DNA from: Fimbriimonadaceae bacterium
Lineage (GTDB): Bacteria; Armatimonadota; Fimbriimonadia; Fimbriimonadales; Fimbriimonadaceae
Direction: 5' to 3'
Assembly: GCA_019187105.1 (NCBI GenBank)
Contig: JABAQM010000001.1
Coordinates: 1,736,001-1,800,000 of the forward strand
DNA length: 64,000 bases
A model generated the notes under the pieces. It was not told where the DNA came from. It saw only the letters and a list, made by a program, of their open reading frames with translations, and did no database searches. Made by a program: the position numbers and the translations under genes. Shown here one piece after another: positions 7,245 through 16,284 of the stretch (its first letter is position 1; each line of letters starts with the position of its first letter).

Positions 7245-9626
7245 ATGCGATCGCTCGCCCTCGTCTTCGGTGTATGGGCGACCGTCGTCGCGTTTGCCCA
7301 GCCGGTCGAGATCCGAATGATGGGCGGCAAGAGCTGGGGAATACCGCCCAAGGAGGCCAGCGACCCCCGCAGCCAGGCGCGAAGGGCTATCTTCGAAGCC
7401 TTTCATCGCGAGCATCCCGACGTTCGCGTCGTGAATGCCGGTGGGCTGGAGGTCGTCGGCAACACGATTGAGAGCGCATTCCTCATGTCCATGGCGGGCG
7501 ACACAGCGCCAGATGTCTTCTATGTTAACTTTCGCCAATACTATTCCTTCATCGAGCAAGGCTTTTGCCTCCCACTCGATCCGCTCATCGATCGCGACCC
7601 CTCAGTTCTGAGCCGGATTAGTCCGATCGTTCGCGAGGTCCTCACCAGTTATGACGGGCGGATCTACGCGATGCCGTGGTTCCAAGTCGCTAACGGACTG
7701 TATTACCGCAAGGACCACTTTCTGGAAGCTGGACTTGACCCCGCCAAGCCTCCCCGCACATGGGCCGAACTCCATGAGTACGCGAAGAAACTCACCGAAT
7801 CCAAGGCGGGACGAATCGGGTTTTCCCTCGCCAAAGCCTATCACTGGAGCAACCTGCTGTGGCAGGCCGGAGGCGAGATCGTCGTACCCGGAGAAGGCGG
7901 TTATTGGAAGGCCGCAATCGCCTCGGAAGCGGGGGTCCAAGCGCTTGAGTTCTACCGGCGACTGATGACTGATAAATGGGTGGGGGCAGATGGTGCCGAA
8001 AAAGGGCCCGCTGCCCAGGACACCCTTAGCCACAACACCGATGTCCAGACGGGCAAGGTCTCGATGTGGTTCAGCTACACGAATGACGTGATGCTCAACA
8101 CGTCGGACATCAACCCGGCGCTGCTCGGAGTCGCAAGGATGCCGGCCGGTCCGGGTGGCCACGCTAACGAAATCAACGCCGGAATGTGGGCGATCAACTC
8201 CCAGATCAGAAATCCGGCCAAGCTGGAGGCTTGCTGGAAGTTCATCCGCTACTTCGCAGGTGATGAAGCCGCGCGGGTGAACACGGTCAAGTTCGTCGAA
8301 CTGGGCCTCGGAAGCTTGGTCAACCCTGTTTTACTGCGGCGGTATGGCTTCGGCGACTTGGCAACCCAGGTGGATCCGGCGTTCGTCAAGGCCAATGAGG
8401 AGCTGTTTAAGAGCGGTAAGCCAGAACCGTATGGCCGCAACTGCCAGCAGGTCTATGTCGTCATGGACGGCGCCCTGGACCGGTCGCTGCTGGAACCGGA
8501 TACTCCCGCGATCGACATTCTTCGCGATACCGCAAAGGAGATGGATGAGAAGTTGCTGGGTTACACGCCCAAGGAGGTGCAGCAAGTACGCCGAACCTGG
8601 GCTTGGACCATTCTCGGCATCGTGATGGCGGGCTGCGTGGTCCTTGTTTGGGTAACGATCAGCAGCGGCAAGCGGTCGGCAAACTATGTTGCCCCAATTC
8701 GGGTCACCCCTGGCCAATGGCGGTTCTTTTGGGCTTGCCTGCTCCCTGCCGCATTGAGCATTGCCGTTTGGGCCTACTACCCCCTGGTTCGCGGGCTCGT
8801 GATTGCCTTCCAGGACTACAAGCTCGTCAAAGGGTCGACCTGGGTGGGGCTCGACAACTTTATCGCTGTCTTCACCCAGCCAATCTTCTACCGCGCAGTG
8901 CTGAACAGCTTCCTCTACGTCGGGCTGACCATCCTCATCGGCTTCCTGATCCCCATCTTCCTCGCCCTCGCACTTAACGAGATTCCACGAGGCAAGGTGC
9001 TGTTCCGCACCCTCTTCTATCTGCCCGCGATGACGAGCCCCATCGTCATCGCCTTCCTGTGGCGTCAGTTTTACGATAAGACTGACCAGGGCCTGCTCAA
9101 CGTCTTCTTCTCGCCCGTGATCGGGTTCATCAACTCAATCTTGGGAACGTCGCTTCCCCTCACCAACGACTGGTTGGGGAATCCTCAGCTCGCGATGTTC
9201 GCCGTGGTCTTGCCCGGAATATGGGCGGGGGCAGGTCCCGGGTCGATTCTGTACTTGGCTGCCCTCAAAAACATTCCGGAGGAACGGTACGAAGCGGCGG
9301 ACCTCGACGGAGCGACCTGGCTCCAGAAGATCCGCTGGATTACGCTCCCCGGCCTTCGGCCGCTGATGTTGATCAATTTGCTGGGCGTCTTCATCGGCGG
9401 CTTCAAAGCGATGGAAAACGTCTTCGTTCTCACCGGCGGCGGACCGCTCTACGCAACCCATACGCTTGGGCTGGAGGTCTGGACGAACGCGTTTATGTTC
9501 CTCAAATTCGGCTACGCGACAGCGGCCGCGTGGGTCATGGGAGCCATCCTGATCGGCTTCACGTTGATGCAAATCCGATACCTGCTTCGCATGCGCTTTG
9601 GAACGACGCCGAGCGAAGCTCGATGA
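7245..9626 (+). CDS. ABC transporter fusion: extracellular solute-binding protein plus MalF-type permease
   Basis: A single polypeptide joins two parts normally encoded separately. The ATG at 7245 is chosen because it begins a signal peptide (RSLALVFGVWATVVAFAQ). Residues about 20-440 are a family 1 solute-binding protein (AFHREHPDVRVV, TAPDVFYVN, YAMPWFQVANGLYYRKDHF, FIRYFAGDEAA). A transmembrane helix near 452-473 links it to a permease domain with several helices and the ATPase-contact EAA loop, EERYEAADLDGATWLQKI, near residue 680. This suggests a carbohydrate or oligosaccharide importer with a tethered binding protein. No partner MalG-type permease or ATPase is adjacent; priA follows with a four-base ATGA overlap. 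The substrate is unknown. Confidence 0.88.
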   Translation: MRSLALVFGVWATVVAFAQPVEIRMMGGKSWGIPPKEASDPRSQARRAIFEAFHREHPDVRVVNAGGLEVVGNTIESAFLMSMAGDTAPDVFYVNFRQYYSFIEQGFCLPLDPLIDRDPSVLSRISPIVREVLTSYDGRIYAMPWFQVANGLYYRKDHFLEAGLDPAKPPRTWAELHEYAKKLTESKAGRIGFSLAKAYHWSNLLWQAGGEIVVPGEGGYWKAAIASEAGVQALEFYRRLMTDKWVGADGAEKGPAAQDTLSHNTDVQTGKVSMWFSYTNDVMLNTSDINPALLGVARMPAGPGGHANEINAGMWAINSQIRNPAKLEACWKFIRYFAGDEAARVNTVKFVELGLGSLVNPVLLRRYGFGDLATQVDPAFVKANEELFKSGKPEPYGRNCQQVYVVMDGALDRSLLEPDTPAIDILRDTAKEMDEKLLGYTPKEVQQVRRTWAWTILGIVMAGCVVLVWVTISSGKRSANYVAPIRVTPGQWRFFWACLLPAALSIAVWAYYPLVRGLVIAFQDYKLVKGSTWVGLDNFIAVFTQPIFYRAVLNSFLYVGLTILIGFLIPIFLALALNEIPRGKVLFRTLFYLPAMTSPIVIAFLWRQFYDKTDQGLLNVFFSPVIGFINSILGTSLPLTNDWLGNPQLAMFAVVLPGIWAGAGPGSILYLAALKNIPEERYEAADLDGATWLQKIRWITLPGLRPLMLINLLGVFIGGFKAMENVFVLTGGGPLYATHTLGLEVWTNAFMFLKFGYATAAAWVMGAILIGFTLMQIRYLLRMRFGTTPSEAR

Positions 9627-12028
9627 ATCGTATCCGCATCGCAGAGGTGGGGATTGAAGCTCGCGTGGGGGGTGCCGATGCGGTGTACACGTATCGGGTC
9701 GACGAATCAACGGCCGTTGGACAGGCGGTGATCGTTCCCCTTGGGTCCCGGCAGGTGCTGGGGATCATTTTGGATATCCGGACGATTCCGCCCTCGGAGT
9801 TGGGATTCGATGCTTCGAAGCTGAAGCCTATCGCGGGCGTCGTCCGAAACGTGAGGGTTCCCGAAGAGGTCGTCGGGTTGCTTCATTCGGTGGCGAATCG
9901 CACAATCTCCCCGATTTCACAGGCGGTCGCCCTCGCGATCCCCCCGGGCATGCGAAAGCGGATGACGTGTGAGTGGAAACTGCTCCCCCCACCGGAGGGC
10001 GTGAATCTGAGCACCCCCCAGGCAGAGGCGCTTCGCGTCGTACAGGATCAGGGAGGCACCTTTCGGGAACGGCCGTCCAAGCCGCTCACAAGCGGGATGA
10101 AGCGAATTCTGAGCGCTCTGCGTGCCAAAGGCTTTCTCACCAGTGGGCTCACGGTCGACCCCGAACCCAATCCGAGATCGGGAGGCGTCCTCTTCAGGCT
10201 CACTGCCAATGAATCCGACGTGGAGCGGTTTCTAAAAACGTCCGCCAAGAAAAAACCAGCCCAGTGCTTGGCGGTGATGCGGCTGCAGGCGGCCGAGCAC
10301 ACCGGCCTCAGTTCTACCGAGATCAAGCTGTTGAGCGGCGTGACCGACCAGGGACTCAAGGCGCTCCAGCAAGCGGGCCTTATTGAAAAGCTAGAAGAAG
10401 AATCCAGCCGGCCCGATGCGCCGAAGCAGCTTAACGAGGAACAGGCAGCGGCATTTGCATCGATCGCCGAAGCCGTCGATCTTCGCCAGGCGTCGTCCTT
10501 CCTGCTGTTCGGCATCACTGGCAGCGGCAAGACCGAGGTCTATCTGCAGGCGGCGGAGCGGGCGCTGAAGCAGGGCAGACGCGTGCTGTTCGTCGTTCCC
10601 GAGATCGCGCTTACGGCCCAGGTGATTGCCCAGCTGCGCGGCCGGTTCGGCCGCAAGGTCGCCATCTTGCACAGCGCTCTGGGTGAGTCCGAACGGATCG
10701 ACACCTGGTTGAAGATTTGCCGAGGCGATATCGGGGTGGTCGTGGGAACTCGCAGCGCCATCTTTGCGCCCATCGACAACCTCGGCTTGATCGTGGTCGA
10801 CGAGGAGCACGAAACCAGCTATAAACAGGACACTTCACCCCGCTACCACGCCAAACCGGTAGCCCTCGAGCTCGCCGCCCGCCACCGCTGCCCGATCGTT
10901 CTTGGCTCGGCCACTCCGAGCATCGAGACGTTCCAGGAAGCCCGGGTTGGCAGGCACCACCTGTTGAAGCTCACCCGCCGTATCGCGGAAGCCAAGCTCC
11001 CGACCGTTGAGATTGTCGATCTTGCTGCCGCCTACCGCGAGGGCCGACCGGCGGTTTTCTCCGAGCCGCTGTTGAGGCACCTGAAAACCTGCCTGGCGAA
11101 CGGACATCAAGCCATTCTGTTCCTTAACCGAAGGGCCTATTCGCCAGTCTTGGTATGCCGGGATTGCGGCTTCAATTTCCCTTGTCCGAACTGTGCCGTC
11201 AGCATGGCTTACCACCGCCACGAGCGGAGCCTGAGGTGTCACCATTGCGATCATCGCCTGCCGGAGCCGGATTTCTGCCCGTCATGCGGCGGTTCCAAGG
11301 TGTCGCCGCTTGGCATCGGCGTCGAACGGATCGAGGAGGCCGTAAGGACCGAATTCCCAGACGCGACGATCGCAAGACTGGACCGTGACGTCGCTCGCCG
11401 AAAAGGGGCCGTCGAGGAGATCTTCGCGCAACTTCGGAGTGGTGAGATTCAGGTCCTTGTCGGCACCCAGATGGTCGCCAAGGGACTCGACTTTCCTCGG
11501 GTTGCGCTGGTCGGTGTGGTCGTTGCCGACATCGGCCTCAACCTCCCTGACTTCCGCGCCTCCGAGCGAACCTTCCAACTGTTGGCTCAGGTCTCCGGTC
11601 GCGCGGGCCGCGGCGAGGTGCCCGGACATGTGGTTATCCAGACCTTCAACCCCGGAAACGAGGCCATTCTCCGCACCGAGACGCACGACTTCGAAGGGCT
11701 GTACCACTCACTGATCGAAGAGCGCAAGCGAGCGAAGTACCCGCCCTTCGTGCAATTGGTGAACGTGATTCTGTCCGGTCCTGAGCGAGGGGCCGTGCAA
11801 AGCGCGGCGCTGCATCTGCGAGACCGCCTCGCGGGAGCATTCGATAAGGCTTTCATTCTTGGGCCGGCGGATTGCCCGTTGGAACGGCTCGCCGGGAACT
11901 GGCGCAAACACCTGCTGGTGAAGCTTCCGGTTGGGGAAGATGTCTCTCCGCTTGCAGCTGCCCAGGAAGAGTGGCGCTCGGCAACGGTGAAGCTCGCCAT
12001 CGACGTCGACCCCTACTCGCTGATGTGA
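9623..12028 (+). CDS. priA: Primosomal protein N' (PriA replication-restart helicase)
   Basis: PriA recognises stalled forks and loads the replication machinery. The ATG at 9623 overlaps the previous stop (ATGA) and begins NRIRIAEVGIEARVGGADAVYTYRV, typical of the PriA DNA-binding domain. The 801-residue length fits. The helicase core has Walker A GITGSGKTEVY, the DEEH box in VVDEEHETSYKQ, GSATPSIET and LNRRAYSP. Eight cysteines in CxxC pairs from about residue 512 to 552 (CRDCG, CPNC, CHHC, CPSC) form the two zinc sites. The motif QVSGRAGR follows. Coupling to a transporter gene is unusual and may be only compaction. Confidence 0.96.
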   Translation: MNRIRIAEVGIEARVGGADAVYTYRVDESTAVGQAVIVPLGSRQVLGIILDIRTIPPSELGFDASKLKPIAGVVRNVRVPEEVVGLLHSVANRTISPISQAVALAIPPGMRKRMTCEWKLLPPPEGVNLSTPQAEALRVVQDQGGTFRERPSKPLTSGMKRILSALRAKGFLTSGLTVDPEPNPRSGGVLFRLTANESDVERFLKTSAKKKPAQCLAVMRLQAAEHTGLSSTEIKLLSGVTDQGLKALQQAGLIEKLEEESSRPDAPKQLNEEQAAAFASIAEAVDLRQASSFLLFGITGSGKTEVYLQAAERALKQGRRVLFVVPEIALTAQVIAQLRGRFGRKVAILHSALGESERIDTWLKICRGDIGVVVGTRSAIFAPIDNLGLIVVDEEHETSYKQDTSPRYHAKPVALELAARHRCPIVLGSATPSIETFQEARVGRHHLLKLTRRIAEAKLPTVEIVDLAAAYREGRPAVFSEPLLRHLKTCLANGHQAILFLNRRAYSPVLVCRDCGFNFPCPNCAVSMAYHRHERSLRCHHCDHRLPEPDFCPSCGGSKVSPLGIGVERIEEAVRTEFPDATIARLDRDVARRKGAVEEIFAQLRSGEIQVLVGTQMVAKGLDFPRVALVGVVVADIGLNLPDFRASERTFQLLAQVSGRAGRGEVPGHVVIQTFNPGNEAILRTETHDFEGLYHSLIEERKRAKYPPFVQLVNVILSGPERGAVQSAALHLRDRLAGAFDKAFILGPADCPLERLAGNWRKHLLVKLPVGEDVSPLAAAQEEWRSATVKLAIDVDPYSLM

Positions 12029-12035
12029 GAGAGGT

Positions 12036-12057
12036 CCCCGGACAGCTTCGTCCGGGG
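12036..12057. terminator. Hairpin between convergent priA and rplA
   Basis: A perfect 8-bp stem, CCCCGGAC and GTCCGGGG, with loop AGCTTC. Neither side has a long T run, so termination efficiency is uncertain, but the position between converging genes fits a bidirectional terminator. Confidence 0.45.
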
Positions 12058-12083
12058 CTCAGTTAGGCTTGGTCAAATCTAGT

Positions 12084-12806
12084 CTACGCGCCGGCACCCT
12101 TCTGGGCCAGCGAAGGATCCACCGGAACACCGGGGCCCATCGTGCTGCTGAGGGTGACGCTCAAGATGTACTTGCCTTTCGCACTTGCCGGCTTCGCCTT
12201 GATGATGGCGTTGAGCGCAGCATTGAAATTCTCAGCCAGCTGGCTTTCGGTGAAGCTAGCGCGACCAAGCGGAACGTGAACAACGCCCGCCTTGTCTGCG
12301 CGATACTCCACGCGGGTTGCGCCCTTGATCTCGCGAACCGCCTGCCCGATGCTGTTGGTGACCGTGCCATTTCGCTTGTTCGGCGTCTTGGGGCCGAGCA
12401 TCTTACCGATCTTTCCGATCTGAGGGGCCATGTCCTCCGCGGCAAGGATAACGTCGAAGTCCTTCCACCCGTTCTGGATTTCCGTGATCAGGTCCTCGGC
12501 GCCGACGCGGTCAGCGCCGGCATCCTCAGCGTCCTTGGCCATGTCGCCCTTGGCGAGAACGGCGACCTTCTTGATCTTTCCTGTCCCGTGGGGCAGATTG
12601 GTGAGGCCTCGTACGTTCTGGTCGCTCTTTCGGGGGTCGATTCCAAGCCGGATGGCGGCGTCGACGCTCTCCTTGAGCTTGGTAGTGGCGTTCCGCTTGA
12701 CTAGCTCGATGGCGGGAACGACATCGTACAGCTGATCCTGGTCAACGGTGGCGGCTGCCGCCATAAAACGCGCCGAATGGCGATTCTTTCTCTTTTGTTT
12801 TCGCAT
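12084..12806 (-). CDS. rplA: 50S ribosomal protein L1
   Basis: L1 binds 23S rRNA at the L1 stalk and helps release deacylated tRNA. The ATG at 12806 is chosen because the protein then starts MRKQKRKNRHSARF and has GGAG six bases upstream; the open frame extends further but without L1 similarity. The 240-residue length is normal. Recognisable parts are the KLKESVDAAIRLGIDPRKSDQNVRG segment, LPHGTGK, the conserved MLGPKTPNKRNGTVT, and the final GKYILSVTLSSTMGPGV. It usually follows rplK; here the upstream neighbour is a divergent gene of a different type, so rplA stands alone. Confidence 0.96.
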   Translation of the reverse strand: MRKQKRKNRHSARFMAAAATVDQDQLYDVVPAIELVKRNATTKLKESVDAAIRLGIDPRKSDQNVRGLTNLPHGTGKIKKVAVLAKGDMAKDAEDAGADRVGAEDLITEIQNGWKDFDVILAAEDMAPQIGKIGKMLGPKTPNKRNGTVTNSIGQAVREIKGATRVEYRADKAGVVHVPLGRASFTESQLAENFNAALNAIIKAKPASAKGKYILSVTLSSTMGPGVPVDPSLAQKGAGA

Positions 12807-12930
12807 GGTTGCTCCGTGGTCATAGCGGCCGTGTAACTGGCCTGCCACTCGCTCGGCGGTGCCGAACGGACCTAGGAGAGTACCAGACCTATGCCGCAAA
12901 TGGAACCTGGGTAGCGGAATTCCGGTTCAA

Positions 12931-13542
12931 ATGAGTATGAAAACCTGGTCGAACAAGCTGCGCTGGGGACTTGGAATCAGCCTCGGCATCGGCATTGGCA
13001 CCCTCATTTCCAGCCTGAGTGGTTCCAGCCAGGAGCTAAGCCGGACCACCGCCCTGCCGCTGGTTCTGGAGCGCGTTAGAGCGATCGGAGACCTCCACAC
13101 CGTTCAGCACGCTTACTCCCAGGTGTTCGAATTCGAAACCGCACGTCGACCCACCGACTGGGCCGCCAAGATTCCTGGAGTCGAGGGTGTGGTTCTGGCG
13201 GCAACCCGAAACAGGGGCCTGGTTTCAGTCGCAGGAACGGTGGAAGCGGGCGTCGACTTTACCAAGGCTCGCTACGAGCGCCTGGGTAACCGGGTCGATC
13301 TGGTGCTTCCCAAGCCGAAAATCTATCCGGCTTACGTGGAGGCAAAGGTCAATCACCAGGCCGATGGGTGGTTCTGGCGGGACCAGAACTTCGGCCTAAA
13401 GGCGCTGGACTCAGCCCGAGCGCGGTTTCAACAAAATTCCCGCGAGCGCGGCATCTTGACGGAGGCGGAAGCGGAAGCCAGGACCCGTGTTTTGGCCATG
13501 CTGCGCCCCGTCGCTTCCAACGTCGCCGTTCGATTCGAATAG
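12931..13542 (+). CDS. DUF4230 domain-containing membrane-anchored protein
   Basis: About 203 residues starting at ATG 12931 (a second ATG follows six bases later). An N-terminal transmembrane segment (LRWGLGISLGIGIGTLISSL) is followed by an exported domain with VLERVRAIGDLHTVQHAYSQVFEFE, the start pattern of DUF4230, and later VEAGVDFTKARYERLGNRVDLVLPKPKI, also typical. The function of DUF4230 is unknown. The start has no strong Shine-Dalgarno sequence. It is divergent from rplA and lies 30 bases before an ACT-domain gene, without overlap. Confidence 0.75.
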   Translation: MSMKTWSNKLRWGLGISLGIGIGTLISSLSGSSQELSRTTALPLVLERVRAIGDLHTVQHAYSQVFEFETARRPTDWAAKIPGVEGVVLAATRNRGLVSVAGTVEAGVDFTKARYERLGNRVDLVLPKPKIYPAYVEAKVNHQADGWFWRDQNFGLKALDSARARFQQNSRERGILTEAEAEARTRVLAMLRPVASNVAVRFE

Positions 13543-13572
13543 GCCACTTCCGGGTTAAATCGAATAGCGTTC

Positions 13573-14055
13573 ATGTCGCATTCGACTCCCCCAGCAGAGC
13601 TTGATTTTGAAAAACGGCGCGGGATCAGCTCCGTAGAAATTCGCACCGGTTTCGCCCAGGTCCACATCTCCGAACTTCCCGAACCGGTTCGGACGAGCCG
13701 GCTTGACGCCCTACGGAAGGTCGCCGGAGCTGGCATCAGCATAGACTTTCTGAAGCTCACGCCCTACGGGGTCTCGTTCCTCGTTGCCGAAGGGGAAGTT
13801 CCCCGGCTGGAGTCGGCGGTGGCCGGAAGTACGGTTTCGATCAGTCCGGGCATGGGCGTGGTCATGGTTCATGCCGTAAACATGAGAGACGAAGACGGGC
13901 TCGTCGCAAGCATCGTCAGCCATGCAATCGGTAGCGGTGCTCGCATCGAGCACCTTGGCGACATGCACGACCGCCTGCTGATCGTTTCCGACCTCGCCGG
14001 TGCGAAAAGAATCCAGGACGCGTTGGTTCCGGTTAGCGAAGGGGCCCTGCGATGA
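13573..14055 (+). CDS. ACT-domain protein coupled to aspartate kinase
   Basis: A 160-residue protein with two ACT-like halves: VEIRTGFAQVHISELPEPVRTSRLDALRKVAGAGISIDFLKLTPYGVSFLV, then VVMVHAVNMRDEDGLVASIVSHAIGSGARIEHLGDMHDRLLIVSD. No catalytic domain is present. Its last four bases overlap the ATG of the aspartate kinase gene (ATGA), so the two are translationally coupled. ACT domains bind small ligands, commonly amino acids, so a role as a separate allosteric sensor for aspartate-pathway flux is a reasonable inference. It could also have become a stand-alone regulator of something else. Confidence 0.75.
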   Translation: MSHSTPPAELDFEKRRGISSVEIRTGFAQVHISELPEPVRTSRLDALRKVAGAGISIDFLKLTPYGVSFLVAEGEVPRLESAVAGSTVSISPGMGVVMVHAVNMRDEDGLVASIVSHAIGSGARIEHLGDMHDRLLIVSDLAGAKRIQDALVPVSEGALR

Positions 14056-15398
14056 GGGTCAAGGTCATGAAGTTCGGTGGCACCAGCGTCGCCACTCCCG
14101 AAGCCCGGCTGTCCGCCGCGCTGAAAGTCATCTCGGCCAAGGAGCAGGGCGGATTTAGCCCCGTCGTCGTGGTTTCGGCAATGGGACGCAAAGGTGAGCC
14201 CTATGCTACCGATACCCTGATCAGCCTCCTCAGAGAGATTGACCCAAGCGTCACCCCCGATGCCCGGGAGCTCGACCTCATGATTGCCTGTGGCGAGATC
14301 TTTTCATCCGTCGTGTTCGCCCATCTGCTTAAAACATTGGGCCACCCGGCTCAGGCGTTCCGCGGCGGCCAAGCCGGTATTCGCACCGACGGCGTTTATG
14401 GAAATGCCCGGATAACGAGCATCCACCCCGTTAGCTTGTTCCGTAGCATCGAGCACGGCTACATTCCGGTGGTCTGTGGCTTCCAGGGCGTTCACGTGAA
14501 GGGCGATGGCGCTCCCGGCGGCGAGTTGACGACCCTTGGCCGAGGAGGTTCCGACACGTCGGCGGCAGCCCTGGGCGCTGCCATGCGGGCTGAAGCCGTG
14601 GAGATTTTCACTGATGTGGATGGCGTCAAGACCGCCGACCCCGACTTCGTCAAGAACGCGCCGACCCTCCGCAAGGTGACCTACGACGAGGTCGCTGAAA
14701 TCGCCCACCTCGGAGCCAAAGTCCTTCACCCGAGAGCCGCTGAGATTGCGATGAAGTTCGACATCCCCCTGTGGGTCAAGTCGACCTGGGGCGATGAAGA
14801 AGGCACGGAGGTCGTTCCGCGGGAGCGGTTTCCTGGCCGGCGTGTTACGGGTGTCACCCACACCGGAAAGCTCGTTTACCTCCAGTTCGATCTGGCCGGC
14901 GTCAAGTCGGAGCACCGCACCACCCTCGAAGCCCGGGTCTATGAAATGCTTGAGCGCTACGCACTCAATCTCTTCATGATCAACCTGAGCCCGGACGGGA
15001 TCGGCTTCGCCGTACCCCGTTCCCAGCACCAAACCGCGCTCGATCTCCTCGACGGGCTCGTTGTCCCTGTGGAGAGCTCCATCTACATGCTTCAGGTCGG
15101 AGGGACGCCGAGCAAGGAGGCGGAAACTCAGGCCAAGCTCCTTTCTCCCCTGGGAGACGTCCACGTCGTCAGACTTGGCTTGACCGAGAACTGCACCATG
15201 GTCTCGCTCGTGGGCCACGAGTACATGCAGCAGGCCGGCCTCTTCCTGCGCGTGTTGGAGACCCTCGAGCACAACCAGATCCCGGTCCTGCAAACCTCGG
15301 ACAGCGACTACTCGCTCAGCTGCCTGGTTCCCGAAAGCGAAACCGAGCGTGCAGTGCGCATCCTCCACGAACGCTTCGAACTTGCAGAGGTGCGATAA
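14052..15398 (+). CDS. lysC: Aspartate kinase
   Basis: Phosphorylates aspartate, the first step toward lysine, threonine, methionine and diaminopimelate. The 448-residue protein starts VKVMKFGGTSVA (the kinase motif KFGGTS) and contains LTTLGRGGSDTSAAALGAA, IFTDVDGVKTADP, and KVLHPRAAEIA, in the usual order. The C-terminal third holds two ACT domains (KLVYLQFDLAGVKSEHRTTLE; VHVVRLGLTENCTMVSLVGHE), which normally mediate feedback inhibition. The ATG overlaps the stop of the ACT-domain gene upstream. Next downstream is folP with a three-base gap, so these genes probably form one transcript. Confidence 0.95.
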   Translation: MRVKVMKFGGTSVATPEARLSAALKVISAKEQGGFSPVVVVSAMGRKGEPYATDTLISLLREIDPSVTPDARELDLMIACGEIFSSVVFAHLLKTLGHPAQAFRGGQAGIRTDGVYGNARITSIHPVSLFRSIEHGYIPVVCGFQGVHVKGDGAPGGELTTLGRGGSDTSAAALGAAMRAEAVEIFTDVDGVKTADPDFVKNAPTLRKVTYDEVAEIAHLGAKVLHPRAAEIAMKFDIPLWVKSTWGDEEGTEVVPRERFPGRRVTGVTHTGKLVYLQFDLAGVKSEHRTTLEARVYEMLERYALNLFMINLSPDGIGFAVPRSQHQTALDLLDGLVVPVESSIYMLQVGGTPSKEAETQAKLLSPLGDVHVVRLGLTENCTMVSLVGHEYMQQAGLFLRVLETLEHNQIPVLQTSDSDYSLSCLVPESETERAVRILHERFELAEVR

Positions 15399-15401
15399 GC
15401 G

Positions 15402-16199
15402 TTGCCGGCTCCCCTGATCATGGGGATCCTCAACGTGACCCCCGATAGCTTCAGCGACGGCGGACGCTATGACACCCTCCCCGCCGCGCTGGATCACGCC
15501 AAGCGGCTGATCGACGAGGGCGCCGACTGGATCGATGTGGGTGGGGAAAGCACTCGACCCGGCGCTGATCCCGTTTCCGTTGAAGAGGAGGTGCGGCGGG
15601 TCGTCCCCGTGATCGCTGCGGTCTCCAACTTGGGCGTCAAGGTCTCGGTCGATACGATGAAGGCGGAGGTCGCGCGGAATTCCCTCCAAGCCGGAGCGAC
15701 AATGGTAAACGATGTCAGCGCCTTGGGCGATCCCGGGATGGCCGCAGTCTGCGCCGAGGCCGGCTGCGAAGTGTGCCTCATGCACATGCAGGGTGAGCCG
15801 CGATCCATGCAAGCCGAACCGCGTTACGAAAACGTGGTGGAGGACGTCCTCGGCGAGCTGCTGGCCAAAGCCGACAAAGCGATACAGGCCGGCGTCGATC
15901 GACACAGGATCTGGCTTGACCCCGGCATTGGCTTCGGAAAAACGTTGAGCCACAATCTGGCGCTTCTGCACCATATCGGACGCTTTGTCGATTCTGGGTT
16001 CGACGTTCTCCTTGGCGTTAGCCGCAAGTCCTTCATCGCGAGGGTGGACCCAAGCGCCTCCGAGCCAGCCGGGCGGCTTCCTGGGTCGCTTGCCGCCCAA
16101 GTGTGGGCCCAGACCCAAGGGGTCCGCATGATACGGGTTCACGATGTGCGCGAGGCGAAGCAAGCGGCGTTGGTGATGAGCGCGATCCTCGAACCTTGA
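15402..16199 (+). CDS. folP: Dihydropteroate synthase
   Basis: Condenses hydroxymethyl-dihydropterin pyrophosphate with p-aminobenzoate in folate synthesis; the sulfonamide target. The start is TTG, three bases after the lysC stop, giving 265 residues beginning PAPLIMGILNVTPDSFSDGG. Other signatures are DVGGESTRPGA, VSVDTMKAEVA, MVNDVSA, LMHMQGEP, LDPGIGFGKT, and LLGVSRKSFI. All are standard pterin- and substrate-binding motifs. No other folate-synthesis genes are adjacent; folD lies about 5.5 kb away on the other strand. Confidence 0.95.
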   Translation: MPAPLIMGILNVTPDSFSDGGRYDTLPAALDHAKRLIDEGADWIDVGGESTRPGADPVSVEEEVRRVVPVIAAVSNLGVKVSVDTMKAEVARNSLQAGATMVNDVSALGDPGMAAVCAEAGCEVCLMHMQGEPRSMQAEPRYENVVEDVLGELLAKADKAIQAGVDRHRIWLDPGIGFGKTLSHNLALLHHIGRFVDSGFDVLLGVSRKSFIARVDPSASEPAGRLPGSLAAQVWAQTQGVRMIRVHDVREAKQAALVMSAILEP

Positions 16200-16284
16200 T
16201 GGCATTCATGGTCTATTCACGCGTTTGACAAGGCAACGACAACCTCGGCCGGCATAACAAGAGGCATAGCAATGGACCTGACCC

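Noticed and set aside
12084-12899. A longer rplA start extending 31 codons upstream
   Set aside because: The extra residues are not L1-like, and the ATG at 12806 has a good ribosome site.
14304-16205. A 633-codon open frame on the reverse strand opposite lysC and folP
   Set aside because: It lies entirely antisense to two well-conserved enzymes, has low-complexity His/Asp-rich composition and no domain. Such shadow frames are expected from GC-rich codon bias.
16200-16284. A second GEMM riboswitch before the DUF1559 gene
   Set aside because: CACGCGTTTGACAAGG lacks the ACGCAAAGC core and the closing GCCGGGTT element.
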